From assembly GCA_016794445.1 (NCBI GenBank), contig JAEUKC010000254.1:1-64000 (forward strand): a DNA stretch of 64,000 bases, given 5' to 3'. A model generated the notes under the pieces. The model did not search any database, had not been told where the DNA came from, and saw only the letters and a list, made by a program, of their open reading frames with translations. Shown in pieces: positions 49,413 through 57,801 of the stretch (positions within the stretch are counted from its first letter, which is position 1; every line of letters starts with the position of its first letter). The position numbers and the translations under genes are program-made. This DNA is from JADJMO01 sp016794445. GTDB taxonomy: Bacteria; Myxococcota_A; Polyangia; Polyangiales; JADJMO01.

Positions 49413-49963
49413 CCGTCGTGTGGCTCACGGGCCGCCCCGCCTCGGGCAAGACCACCCTCGCGCGAGTGCTGGTCGCTGCGCTCGGGGAGGCCGGGGTGCA
49501 CGCGACGCTGGTCGACTCCGACGAGGTGCGCGCGGTCTTGACCCCCGCGCCTCGCTACGACGACGACGAGCGCACCCTCGTGTACCGCGCGATCGCCTAC
49601 CTCGCGCGGCGGCTCGCGGACGAGGGGGTCGTGCCGATCGTCGCCGCCACCGCCCACGACGCGCACCTGCGCGCGATCGCGCGGAAGATCGCCCCCGAGC
49701 TGCTGCTCGTCCACGTCGACTGTCCACTCGCCATGTGCGAGGCCCGCGATCCCAAGGGCCTCTACGCGCGGGCGCGGCGATCTCCCGACGGTCACCTGCC
49801 GGGGGTCCATGTCCCCTACGAACCACCGGACGACGCCGTCGTGACCGTGAACGGCGCTCTGCCGCTCGAAGGCGCTGTTGTGTCTAGCCTCGTCGACAAA
49901 ATCCGGCAGGACCTGCGCGAGCAGGCGCACGGCTTGCGGCGGCCGCATGCTTGGCGCGCCTAG
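49409..49963 (+). CDS. Adenylylsulfate kinase-like P-loop kinase
   Basis: Small kinase of 184 residues. Walker A is GRPASGKTT (about 7-15). Then come VDSDEVRAVLTP (the APS-kinase DGDNVR position), an ERTLVYRAIAYLARRL helix, VDCPLAMCEARDPKGLYARAR and HVPYEPPDDAVVTVNG, all matching CysC in order. The product would be PAPS if it acts on APS. The CysN tail at 22331 lacks a P-loop, so this free-standing gene could supply the missing kinase. Coupling to an APH-like kinase, not to cysDN, leaves open a different alcohol or nucleotide substrate. Confidence 0.82.
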   Translation: MTVVWLTGRPASGKTTLARVLVAALGEAGVHATLVDSDEVRAVLTPAPRYDDDERTLVYRAIAYLARRLADEGVVPIVAATAHDAHLRAIARKIAPELLLVHVDCPLAMCEARDPKGLYARARRSPDGHLPGVHVPYEPPDDAVVTVNGALPLEGAVVSSLVDKIRQDLREQAHGLRRPHAWRA

Positions 49964-50002
49964 TCTTGCGAAAAACGCGGCTCGGTGCGAATCGTGCTGT
50001 TG

Positions 50003-50016
50003 TCGGATTCATCCGA
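50003..50016. promoter_or_regulatory. 14-bp palindrome before the stress-protein gene
   Basis: TCGGAT-TC-ATCCGA lies immediately upstream of the AAGGAG ribosome-binding site. It could be an operator or a small leader hairpin that shields the site. Confidence 0.25.
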
Positions 50017-50027
50017 AGGAGAACGCC

Positions 50028-50657
50028 ATGAGCCACGCCCGTCGCATCCTCGTCGCCATCGACTTCACCGAGCAATCGGACCGCGCCCTGCGGACCGCGC
50101 TCTCCATGGGCGCAGCCTACGGCGGTACGGAGATCCACGCGGCCTACGTCAAGTCGGGCATCGAAGGCATCCCGATGTCCGGCAAGGCCGTGCAGGCGAT
50201 GGACGAAGACCTGGACAAGGTCACCAAGCACGTCGCCAAGGTCGCCGCCGAATACCGCGAGCTGCACCCGGAGAGCGAGATCCCCGAGCCCATCCCGCAC
50301 CGGCTGTTCGGTGCGCCGGCCGGCGCCATCCTCCGCCACGCCTCGGGTCTCCAGGTCGGCCTCATCGTCGTCGGCACCCGCGACCGTCGTGGTTTCGCGC
50401 GCGTGCTGCTCGGCTCCGTGGCCGCGGCCGTCGTCGAGAAGGCCACCTGCCCGGTCCTCGTCGTGCGCCCGATCGACCACGCCGCCGCCGATGCCATCCC
50501 CGACATCGAGCCGATCTGCGAGCAGTGCTCCACGGTGCGCGAGGAGTCCAAGGGCGCGGAGCTCTGGTGCGAGCGTCACCGCGAGCACCACCTGCGCATC
50601 TCGGGCTACTCGTACAGCGGCGCCTCGAACGCGCCCGTGCGCCCCTGGGGGTTCTGA
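50028..50657 (+). CDS. Universal stress protein with Cys/His C-terminal tail
   Basis: UspA-family protein of 209 residues. The N-terminal ~145 residues follow the fold: RRILVAIDFTEQSDRALRTA, then LIVVGTRDRRGFARVLLGSVA and CPVLVVRP. The nucleotide motif is altered (GTRDRRG where GTxGRxG is usual), so ATP binding may be lost. A ~60-residue extension follows with CEQC, a later Cys and a RHREHH cluster, resembling a zinc site. A clear AAGGAG precedes the ATG. It stands alone. The gene ends 11 bases before a large hairpin. Confidence 0.85.
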   Translation: MSHARRILVAIDFTEQSDRALRTALSMGAAYGGTEIHAAYVKSGIEGIPMSGKAVQAMDEDLDKVTKHVAKVAAEYRELHPESEIPEPIPHRLFGAPAGAILRHASGLQVGLIVVGTRDRRGFARVLLGSVAAAVVEKATCPVLVVRPIDHAAADAIPDIEPICEQCSTVREESKGAELWCERHREHHLRISGYSYSGASNAPVRPWGF

Positions 50658-50668
50658 CCCGTCTCCAA

Positions 50669-50708
50669 GGCGCGTCGAAGAATGCCCCCGGGCATTGATC
50701 GACGCGCC
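50669..50708. terminator. Bidirectional hairpin terminator
   Basis: Long near-perfect hairpin between two convergent genes. The outer arms are GGCGCGTCGA (50669-50678) and TCGACGCGCC (50699-50708). The inner arms are AATGCCC (50681-50687) and GGGCATT (50690-50696), with a 2-base loop and AG/GA internal bulges. There is no T-run on either side, so it would rely on stem stability or Rho. It serves the stress-protein gene and the response-regulator gene. Confidence 0.7.
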
Positions 50709-50718
50709 CGACGCGCCC

Positions 50719-51423
50719 TCAATCGGCCGAGGGCTCGTCCGGTGTGCTGGCGAAGCGATAGCCGACCCCACGCACCGTCCGGATGTAGCTCGCGGCCGCG
50801 CCGAGCTTCTCGCGTAGCCGCTTGACGTGGGTGTCGACCGTGCGGCTCTCGACCGGCGTGTTCATCTGCCAGACGTCGAGGAGCAGGGTGTCGCGCGCCT
50901 GCGTGCGGTTGCGACGCTCGTGCAGCGTGGCGAGCAGCCGGAACTCGAGCGCCGTGAGCTGGACCTCCTGGTCCTCGACGAACACGCGGTGCGCGCTCCG
51001 GTCGATGCGCAGCACGCCGAACGTGACGACCTCGCTCGCTGGCGGCTGCGACTCGGCGCGCCGGAGGATGGCGCGCACGCGCAGCACGAGCTCGCGCACG
51101 GAGAACGGCTTGACCACGTAGTCGTCGGCGCCGAGCTCGAGACCGACCACGCGATCGACCTCCTCGCCCCGCGCCGAGGCGATGAGGATCGGGATCTCCT
51201 TGGTGGCGGGCTGCCCCTTGAGCTTGCGACACACGTCGAGCCCCGACATGTCCGGCAACATCAGGTCGAGCACGATGAGGTCGAAGCGGCGCTTGTTGGC
51301 GAGATCGAGCCCCGCCTCGCCGGTCTCAGCCGTGGCGACCTCGAGCCCGTCGGTGCGCAGGTTGTACGCGATGACCGTGGCGAGGTCGTGTTCGTCCTCG
51401 ATGATCAGTACGCGGGGAGGCAT
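50719..51423 (-). CDS. Response regulator, OmpR/PhoB type
   Basis: DNA-binding two-component regulator of 234 residues. The receiver domain (about 4-118) has the acidic pair EDE near residue 9, the phosphoacceptor Asp in DLIVLDLMLPDMSG (about 52) and the conserved Lys in VVKPF (about 104). The winged-helix domain (about 130-225) shows LTALEFRLLATL and SRTVDTHVKRLREKLG with RTVRGVGYRF at the end. No kinase gene is adjacent, so its partner is encoded elsewhere. The pair of kinases at 5715 is a candidate by default only. Confidence 0.94.
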   Translation of the reverse strand: MPPRVLIIEDEHDLATVIAYNLRTDGLEVATAETGEAGLDLANKRRFDLIVLDLMLPDMSGLDVCRKLKGQPATKEIPILIASARGEEVDRVVGLELGADDYVVKPFSVRELVLRVRAILRRAESQPPASEVVTFGVLRIDRSAHRVFVEDQEVQLTALEFRLLATLHERRNRTQARDTLLLDVWQMNTPVESRTVDTHVKRLREKLGAAASYIRTVRGVGYRFASTPDEPSAD

Positions 51424-51481
51424 TGGGCCCTTTTGTAGCGCGAATCGGTGACGAGCGGGTCACGACCCCGCCACTTCCCCG

Positions 51482-53560
51482 TCACTTCGGGTCTTCGTCC
51501 TCGTGCTTGGTGTCGGGCGGCGGGAGCATGCTCGGCGTCCCTCCAGGCGTCGCGGTGCCTTTCGGCACGTAGACGATCACCGGCTCGCCCTTCTTGAGGA
51601 TGTCGTTGCGCGGGCGACGGTTGATGCGCTCCATGAGCGTGGCGGCGACGCCGTGCTTCTTGCCGAGGGCCTCCACCGTCTCGCCGCCGACCGCGTGGAC
51701 GGTCAGGCGCTTGCGGCCCTTCTTGCCCTCCTCGAGGTCGTAGAACTCGTCGCTCCCGACCACGAGGATCTTCACCGCGCTCGCCTCGGCGAACACCACC
51801 TTGCCGAGGCTGGCCGCCTTGGGCGCGTAGATCTGCAGCCACATGCCCTCTTGCAGCCGCGCGGTCGGATCGAGCGAGTTCCAGGTGGCGAGGTCGTCGA
51901 GCGACACCTGGAACGCGTCGGCGATCTCGCGCGGCGAGTCCGCGGTGAGCACCTTGTAGAAGACGCGCTTGCGATCGGGGTAGGTGAACGACTTGCCGGG
52001 GACCAGCGCGAGCGGGGTCTCGCTGCCGTACGGCGTGGTGGGCATCGGCACGGCGCCGGGCGGCATCGCGGGCACGAGCAGCACGGTGCCCGCGCGCAGC
52101 ACCTCGTCCTTGCCGACCCCGTTCAGCTCGACGAGCTTGGCCTTCGGCACCTTGCGCACCGCGGCCACCTGGTCGAGCGTCTCGCCGAAGCGCAGGACGT
52201 ACTTCTCGAGCGCGTTGCCCTTCGGGCCGAGCTTGGCCCACGCGTCCTTCACCGCCGGGCCGCGGCCCTTGGGCACGACGACCGTGTACGCGGGCTCGTC
52301 GGCCGTGGTGGCCTTGCCCTCCACGGGCGGCGTGCGACCGGCCTTGAGCTCGGGGTTGAGCTGCTCGAGCTCCTTCACCGAGATGCCGGCCGCGCTCGCC
52401 ACGGCCTTGAGCTCCGCCCCCGCCGGCACGTCGACGCGATCCCCGCCGAGCGAGGCGTCGCGCGCGATCTCGTCGAGCCCGAACGCGGGGAGGTTCCGCA
52501 TCATCACCGCGATGGCGATGATCTTGGGGACGTACAGCGTGGTCTCCCACGGCAGGCCGTACTCGAGCCGCGAGAGCTCCCAGTAGTCGTTGGTGTTGAA
52601 GCGCTTCACCGCCGCGAGCACGCCGCCGTAGCCCATGTTGTAGGCGGCCATCGCGAGCTCCCACGTGCCGAAGCGCTTCTTCAGATCCGAGAGGTGGGTG
52701 ATGCCGGCCTCGGTGGCGCGGATCGGCGACAGGCGGCCGTCGCCCCAGCGATCGAGCGAGAGGCCGTAGATCTTGCCGGTCTCGGGCATGAACTGGAACA
52801 GCCCGAGCGCGCCCGCCGGCGACTTCACGCCTGGGTCGAACGCGCTCTCGGCCATCGCGAGCCAGCACAGATCTTCGGGCATGCCGCGCGCGCGCAGCTG
52901 CTCCTGGATCAGCTCCTTGTAGCGGCCGCTGCGCCGGACCATGAACGCCGCGAGCTTCTTGCCGCGCGGGTCGTCGCGGAAGAACTCGAGGTAGGTGACC
53001 ACCCGGTGATCCCACCGCGTCGGCAGGTCGGGGAGCTTGAGCGTCGCGAGCCACGCGTGCGACTTCCCGGCGACGATCGGCGCGTTGACCGCGGGGAGCG
53101 GGGGCAGGCCGCCGGTGTCGCTCTTGGGCGCGGCCGGCACGTCGAGCGGCCAGGGCGAGCCGGGGCCCGGGGCCGCGCCGACGCCGAACATGTCGACCTC
53201 GGCCTCGCGCAGGGCCTCGAGCTCCTTGGACTCGGCGCCGAGCGACGCACCGCTCGCGGGGCCGCCGGCGATCGACTTCTGCGCGGCGAGGTTCTGCGGC
53301 GGGATCGGCTTGACGACGATCGGCGACGTGGGCTTGGGCACGCTGCCCGGCGAGGGCGCGGTGGAGGCCGAGGGCGCGGGCTTCGCGGTCGGCGCCGGCT
53401 TGGGCTTGGCGCTCGCCGCGGGCTTCGGGGCGGCCGACGCGGCCGGCTTGGGGGCCACCGAGGGTGCCGGCTTGGGCGGGGAGGACGACGGCGCGGGTGC
53501 ACCGACGGCCACCCGCGCGACGAGCAACGCGGACACCACGGGCAGCCAACGACCTGACAT
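51482..53560 (-). CDS. Lytic transglycosylase with LysM-like repeats (MltD-like)
   Basis: Peptidoglycan lytic transglycosylase of 692 residues, exported by a signal peptide (about 1-20). A Pro/Ala/Lys-rich stretch runs to about 95. The SLT catalytic domain lies at about 215-330, with the catalytic Glu in CWLAMAESAFDP and the family motifs SPAGALGLFQFMPETG and AMAAYNMGYGGV. C-terminal LysM-like repeats (about 420-680; FGETLDQVAAVRKVPKAKLVELN, then ADAFQVSLDDLATWN and VEALGKKHGVAATLMERIN) would bind glycan. It should remodel the cell wall from the periplasm. It sits between the response regulator and the arginase-family gene on the same strand. Confidence 0.93.
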   Translation of the reverse strand: MSGRWLPVVSALLVARVAVGAPAPSSSPPKPAPSVAPKPAASAAPKPAASAKPKPAPTAKPAPSASTAPSPGSVPKPTSPIVVKPIPPQNLAAQKSIAGGPASGASLGAESKELEALREAEVDMFGVGAAPGPGSPWPLDVPAAPKSDTGGLPPLPAVNAPIVAGKSHAWLATLKLPDLPTRWDHRVVTYLEFFRDDPRGKKLAAFMVRRSGRYKELIQEQLRARGMPEDLCWLAMAESAFDPGVKSPAGALGLFQFMPETGKIYGLSLDRWGDGRLSPIRATEAGITHLSDLKKRFGTWELAMAAYNMGYGGVLAAVKRFNTNDYWELSRLEYGLPWETTLYVPKIIAIAVMMRNLPAFGLDEIARDASLGGDRVDVPAGAELKAVASAAGISVKELEQLNPELKAGRTPPVEGKATTADEPAYTVVVPKGRGPAVKDAWAKLGPKGNALEKYVLRFGETLDQVAAVRKVPKAKLVELNGVGKDEVLRAGTVLLVPAMPPGAVPMPTTPYGSETPLALVPGKSFTYPDRKRVFYKVLTADSPREIADAFQVSLDDLATWNSLDPTARLQEGMWLQIYAPKAASLGKVVFAEASAVKILVVGSDEFYDLEEGKKGRKRLTVHAVGGETVEALGKKHGVAATLMERINRRPRNDILKKGEPVIVYVPKGTATPGGTPSMLPPPDTKHEDEDPK

Positions 53561-53618
53561 CGGCCCCAGCGTTTCCTTTGCCGGGGCGGGCGGTCAAGAA
53601 ACCCGCACCCTTCCGCCG

Positions 53619-53636
53619 GATCCACGGCCGCGGATC
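53619..53636 (-). terminator. Possible hairpin at the end of the arginase-family gene
   Basis: The minus-strand transcript can fold GAUCCGC around a four-base GGCC loop with GUGGAUC, one pair being G-U, overlapping the stop codon. There is no T-run directly after it. It is a weak candidate for partial termination before the transglycosylase gene. Confidence 0.25.
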
Positions 53637-54678
53637 AGCGGCGGGGAGGCAGCAGGCCCTGGGAGGAGAGGGTCCAGCCGATCAGACGATAGAGCAAGCG
53701 TGCACCCACGTTGGCGTCCCATTCGTCGTCCTCGCCGGGGGCCACCTCGTTGAGGTCGAACCCGACGATGGTGCGGCCGCTGCGCACGATGGCCTCGAAG
53801 AGCCACGTGGCCTCGTGGAACGAGAGCCCCCCCGGGACCGGCGTGCCGGTGTGCGGGCAGAGCGCCGGATCGAGGCCGTCGATGTCGAACGACACGTACA
53901 CCTGCTTCGGCAGCGCGCTCACGACGTGGTGCACCTCGGCGACCCAGCTGCTGCCGCCGAGGATCGCGCGGCGCAGGTCGGCATCGAAGAAGGTGACGAC
54001 GCGGCCGTGCGAGCCGGTGATGGTCTCGTGCTCCTCCTCCGAGAAGTCGCGGATGCCGACCTGCACGAGGCGCGCGACGCCGGGCACCTCGTCGAGCACG
54101 TTGCGCATGATGGAGGCGTGCGACCGCGTGAAGCCCTCGTAGGCGGGGCGCAGATCGGCGTGCGCGTCGACGTGCAGCACGCCGAGCCCGGGGAACCGCT
54201 CGGCGTGGGCGCGGATCGCCCCGAACGGGGTCGCGTGGTCGCCGCCGACGAGGCCCACGATCTTGCCCGCGGCGAGCAGCGTGCTCACGTCGGCGTGGAC
54301 GATCTCGTCGAGCCTGGCTGAGAGCGCGTTGGCCTCGGCGAGCGCGTGGATCAGGGACTCGTCGCCCTCCACCACGCCGCCGGCGGCGATCACCGGCTCG
54401 GCCCACGCCGTCGCGGCGGCGTTCCACGCGAGCACCTCCTCGCGCGGCGCGCGCAGGAAGATGCCGGGCTCGTAGATGCGGCCGAGGTCGAGGTCGAACA
54501 GGTCGACCTGGCGGCTCGCCTCCAGGATCGCCGCCGGGCCCTTGGCCGCGCCCTTGCGGTAGGACGTGGTCGCGTCGAAGGGCACGGGCACGAGCACGAC
54601 GCGCGCCGAGGCTTCGTCGAAGGGCAGACCGAAGACGCCCGAGTCCTCGAGCGCGGCGGCGTTGGGATCGAAGGCCAT
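53635..54678 (-). CDS. Arginase/agmatinase-family ureohydrolase
   Basis: Dimanganese hydrolase of 347 residues. Metal-ligand motifs are all present: VGGDHATPFG, HVDAHADLRP and SFDIDGLDPALCP. The loop that distinguishes arginase from agmatinase (PYEGFTRSHASIMR, with R-x-S-H) is closer to the SpeB/agmatinase and guanidinobutyrase group, so hydrolysis of agmatine or a similar guanidine with release of urea is likely. The N-terminus has the usual LVPVPFDATTSYRKG. It is divergent from ubiD, with 71 bases between. Confidence 0.88.
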   Translation of the reverse strand: MAFDPNAAALEDSGVFGLPFDEASARVVLVPVPFDATTSYRKGAAKGPAAILEASRQVDLFDLDLGRIYEPGIFLRAPREEVLAWNAAATAWAEPVIAAGGVVEGDESLIHALAEANALSARLDEIVHADVSTLLAAGKIVGLVGGDHATPFGAIRAHAERFPGLGVLHVDAHADLRPAYEGFTRSHASIMRNVLDEVPGVARLVQVGIRDFSEEEHETITGSHGRVVTFFDADLRRAILGGSSWVAEVHHVVSALPKQVYVSFDIDGLDPALCPHTGTPVPGGLSFHEATWLFEAIVRSGRTIVGFDLNEVAPGEDDEWDANVGARLLYRLIGWTLSSQGLLPPRR

Positions 54679-54749
54679 GCGTCTCGGTTTGCACGTCGCC
54701 CGGGGTGCGTCTTGTCTCTCTCGAGGTCGGCTCCTAGCGTCCGCGCTCG

Positions 54750-56552
54750 ATGGGGTACTCCTCGCTCCGCGCGTGCGTCGACGACCTCGAGCGCCACGGC
54801 CAGCTCGTCCGCGTCGACGCCCCGATCGACCCCCACCTCGAGATGGCCGAGGTGCAGCGGCGGCTCTACCGCAGCGGCGGGCCCGCGGTGCTGTTCACGC
54901 GCCCGAAGGGCACCGCGTTCCCGATGCTCGGCAACCTGTTCGGCACGCTCGAGCGCGCGCGGTGGATCTTCCGCGACGCGCTCGACGCCGTGCGGCTGGT
55001 CGTCGACGCCAAGGTCGATCCGCGCGATCTGCTGCGGCACCCGCGGGCGCTGCTCGGCTTCCCGCGCGCCGCGACGAGCCTCCTGCCGATCCCCGTGGGC
55101 AGCGGCCCGGTGCGCGCGCACGAGACCCGCGTCTCCGCGCTGCCCGCGCTCGTGTCGTGGCCCGACGACGGCGGGCCGTTCGTCACCTTGCCGCAGGTCT
55201 ACACCGAGGACCCGGATCGCCCAGGTCTGCGCCACGGCAACCTCGGCATGTACCGCGTGCAGCTCTCGGGCAACGACTACGCGCGCGACCTCGAGGTCGG
55301 CCTGCACTACCAGATCCACCGCGGCATCGGCGTGCACCACGCCGCCGCGCTGCGCCGGGGCGAGCCGCTGCGCGTGGCGGTGTTCGTCGGCGGACCGCCA
55401 GCGATGACGGTGGCCGCGGTGATGCCGCTGCCCGAGGGGCTGCCCGAGATCGCCTTCGCGGGGCTCCTGAACCGGCGCAGCGCGCGCATGATCCGCGGCC
55501 CGCTGCACGTGCACGCCGACGCCGACTTCTGCATCGAGGGCGTGATCGATCCCTTCGCGCAGAAGCCCGAGGGCCCGTTCGGCGACCACCTCGGATACTA
55601 CTCGAACCGCCACGACTTCCCCTTCCTGCGCGTCACGCGGGTGACCCACCGGCCCGACGCCATCTGGCCGTTCACGGTCGTCGGTCGCCCACCGCAGGAG
55701 GACACCACGTTCGGCGCGCTGATCCACGAGATGACCGGCCCGCTGGTGCCCGACGTGCTGCCGGGCGTGCGCGCGGTGCACGCGGTCGACGCGGCGGGCG
55801 TGCACCCGCTCCTGCTCGCGCTCGGGAGCGAGCGGTATACGCCCTACGCCAAGCTCTCGCGCCCCGCCGAGCTGCTCACCCAGGCGAGCGCGATCCTGGG
55901 GCAAGGCCAGATGTCGCTCGCGAAGTGGCTGTTCATCGCCGCGGAGGGCGACGCGCCGGGCCTCGATCCGCACGACGTCCGCGGGTTCTTCGCGCACGTG
56001 CTCGCGCGGGTCGATCCACGGCGCGACCTGCACTTCGTCTGCAACACGACGATCGACACGCTCGACTACTCGGGCAGCGGGCTCAACGAGGGGTCGAAGG
56101 TGATCGTCGCCGCCGCCGGACCGGCGCGGCGCACGCTGCCGACCACCGTGCCGCCGCTCGCGCTGCCCGACGGTTTCACGGACGCGCGGGTCGCGCTGCC
56201 GGGCGTGCTGGTGGTGACCGCGAAGGCCGATCCGGAGCGGTTCTGCGCCGCGTTCGACGCGCGGGCGGCGATCAACGCGTTCCCGCTGGTGGTGCTGGTG
56301 GACGACGCGGCGTTCGCCTGCGCGTCGCTCGAGAACCTGCTGTGGGTCACCTTCACGCGGTCGGACCCGGCGCGCGACGTGCGGGGCATCGAGGCGTTCG
56401 TGGTGGACAAGGCGTGGGGGTGCCACGGGTCGATCGTGGTCGACGCGCGCCGCAAGCCCCACCACGCGGCGCCGCTGATCGAGGACCCGGCGGTAATGAG
56501 GAGGGTGGACGCGCTGTTCGCAAAAGGAAGCCCCCTGCACCGTCTCGGGTGA
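54750..56552 (+). CDS. UbiD-family decarboxylase
   Basis: Prenylated-FMN-dependent (de)carboxylase of 600 residues, the length of the larger MenA/UbiD-type group. Signature stretches are MLGNLFGTLERARW near the start, LVSWPDDGGPFVTLP, NLGMYRVQLSGND, the active-site segment EGPFGDHLGYYS and the C-terminal VVDKAWGCHGSIVVDARRKP. The likely role is removal of a carboxylate in quinone biosynthesis or aromatic acid metabolism. No ubiX is adjacent. A hairpin lies at its 3' end, before the convergent alanine dehydrogenase gene. Confidence 0.9.
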   Translation: MGYSSLRACVDDLERHGQLVRVDAPIDPHLEMAEVQRRLYRSGGPAVLFTRPKGTAFPMLGNLFGTLERARWIFRDALDAVRLVVDAKVDPRDLLRHPRALLGFPRAATSLLPIPVGSGPVRAHETRVSALPALVSWPDDGGPFVTLPQVYTEDPDRPGLRHGNLGMYRVQLSGNDYARDLEVGLHYQIHRGIGVHHAAALRRGEPLRVAVFVGGPPAMTVAAVMPLPEGLPEIAFAGLLNRRSARMIRGPLHVHADADFCIEGVIDPFAQKPEGPFGDHLGYYSNRHDFPFLRVTRVTHRPDAIWPFTVVGRPPQEDTTFGALIHEMTGPLVPDVLPGVRAVHAVDAAGVHPLLLALGSERYTPYAKLSRPAELLTQASAILGQGQMSLAKWLFIAAEGDAPGLDPHDVRGFFAHVLARVDPRRDLHFVCNTTIDTLDYSGSGLNEGSKVIVAAAGPARRTLPTTVPPLALPDGFTDARVALPGVLVVTAKADPERFCAAFDARAAINAFPLVVLVDDAAFACASLENLLWVTFTRSDPARDVRGIEAFVVDKAWGCHGSIVVDARRKPHHAAPLIEDPAVMRRVDALFAKGSPLHRLG

Positions 56553-56559
56553 GGGGGCT
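56529..56559. terminator. Hairpin at the ubiD/ald junction
   Basis: AGCCCCCT (56529-56536) and AGGGGGCT (56552-56559) form an 8-bp stem with a 15-base loop that spans the ubiD stop codon. The neighbouring bases GGA/TCC extend it with a bulge. It lies 20 bases from the end of the convergent alanine dehydrogenase gene and could terminate either transcript. Confidence 0.5.
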
Positions 56560-56578
56560 CCGTTCGAGGCGGCGTGGA

Positions 56579-57691
56579 TCAGAGCAGCTTCGAGAGCTCG
56601 ACGTACTCGAGGCCGACGCCCTGGGCGACCGGCTGGCAGACCACGTGGCCGTCGAGGGTGTTGATCCCGAGGGCGAGCGGCTTGCTCGCGCGCGCGGCGG
56701 CCTTCACGCCCTTGTCGGCGAGCTCCACCGCGTAGCGCATGGTGGTGTTGGTGAGCGCGTAGGTGCTGGTCTGCGGGACCGCGCCCGGCATGTTCGGCAC
56801 GCAGTAGTGGACGACGCCGTCGACCTCGTAGGTCGGGTGGTCGTGCGAGGTGGGGCGGCAGGTCTCGATGCAGCCGCCCTGGTCGACGGCGACGTCGACG
56901 ATGACGCTGCCCGGCTCCATCTTGGCGACCATCTCGCGGCTGACGAGCGTGGGGGCCTTGGCGCCCGTGACGAGCACCGCGCCGACGACCAGGTCGGCGT
57001 GGATGACGGCCTCTTCGATGTTCTGCGGGTTCGAGTAGAGGGTCTCGATCTCGGCGCCGAACACGTCCTCGAGGTAGTCCATCTGCTCACCACGCACGTC
57101 GAGCACGGTGACGCTCGCGCCCATGCCGATGGCGATGCGCGCGGCGTTCTTGCCGACGACGCCGCCGCCGAGGATGACGACGCGACCGCGACGGGTGCCG
57201 GGCACGCCGCCGAGGAGCACGCCCTTGCCGCCGCGCTCCTTCTCGAGCGAAGTGGCGCCGACCTGCACGGCCATGCGACCGGCGACCTCGCTCATCGGGC
57301 GGAGCAGCGGGAGCGAGCCGTCCTCGAGCTGGATGGTCTCGTAGGCGACGCCCGCGACGCCGGCCTTCACGAGCTGACGCGTGAGCTCGGGCTCGGGCGC
57401 GAGGTGCAGGTAGGTGTAGAGGAGGAGGTCCTTGCGGAAGAAGCCGAACTCGCTCGGGAGCGGCTCCTTGACCTTCACCACCATGTCGGCGCCCCAGGCG
57501 TCGGCCGCGGTGTTGACGATGGACGCACCCGCCTTGACGTACTCGGCGTCGTTGATGCGCGCGCCGTCGCCCGCGCTCTTCTCGACGAGCACCTTGTGGC
57601 CGCGCGAGACGAGCTGACGGACCCCGGCCGGCGTCATACCGACGCGATACTCACGGGTCTTGATCTCCTTGGGAACGCCGACGGTCGTCAT
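56579..57691 (-). CDS. ald: Alanine dehydrogenase
   Basis: NAD-dependent enzyme interconverting alanine with pyruvate and ammonia, 370 residues as usual. Family motifs: GVPKEIKTREYRVGMTP at the start, KVKEPLPSE, the catalytic-His region YTYLHLAPEPELT, the Rossmann motif VVILGGGVVGKNAAR (about 169-183), DVAVDQGGCIET and HYCVPNMPGAVP. It is a paralogue of the PntA NAD domain at the other end of the window. It is transcribed alone. The 110 bases before the next gene show no clear promoter. Confidence 0.96.
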   Translation of the reverse strand: MTTVGVPKEIKTREYRVGMTPAGVRQLVSRGHKVLVEKSAGDGARINDAEYVKAGASIVNTAADAWGADMVVKVKEPLPSEFGFFRKDLLLYTYLHLAPEPELTRQLVKAGVAGVAYETIQLEDGSLPLLRPMSEVAGRMAVQVGATSLEKERGGKGVLLGGVPGTRRGRVVILGGGVVGKNAARIAIGMGASVTVLDVRGEQMDYLEDVFGAEIETLYSNPQNIEEAVIHADLVVGAVLVTGAKAPTLVSREMVAKMEPGSVIVDVAVDQGGCIETCRPTSHDHPTYEVDGVVHYCVPNMPGAVPQTSTYALTNTTMRYAVELADKGVKAAARASKPLALGINTLDGHVVCQPVAQGVGLEYVELSKLL

Positions 57692-57801
57692 GCGAAGAGC
57701 CTCCTTGCCCGCGACCCCGCGTCTGCCGCGGGATCCGGTCGCGCGCGACGCTAGGCGGAGTCCCCGCGCGGCGCCACGACGCGATGCGCCGCGGCCCGTT
57801 T

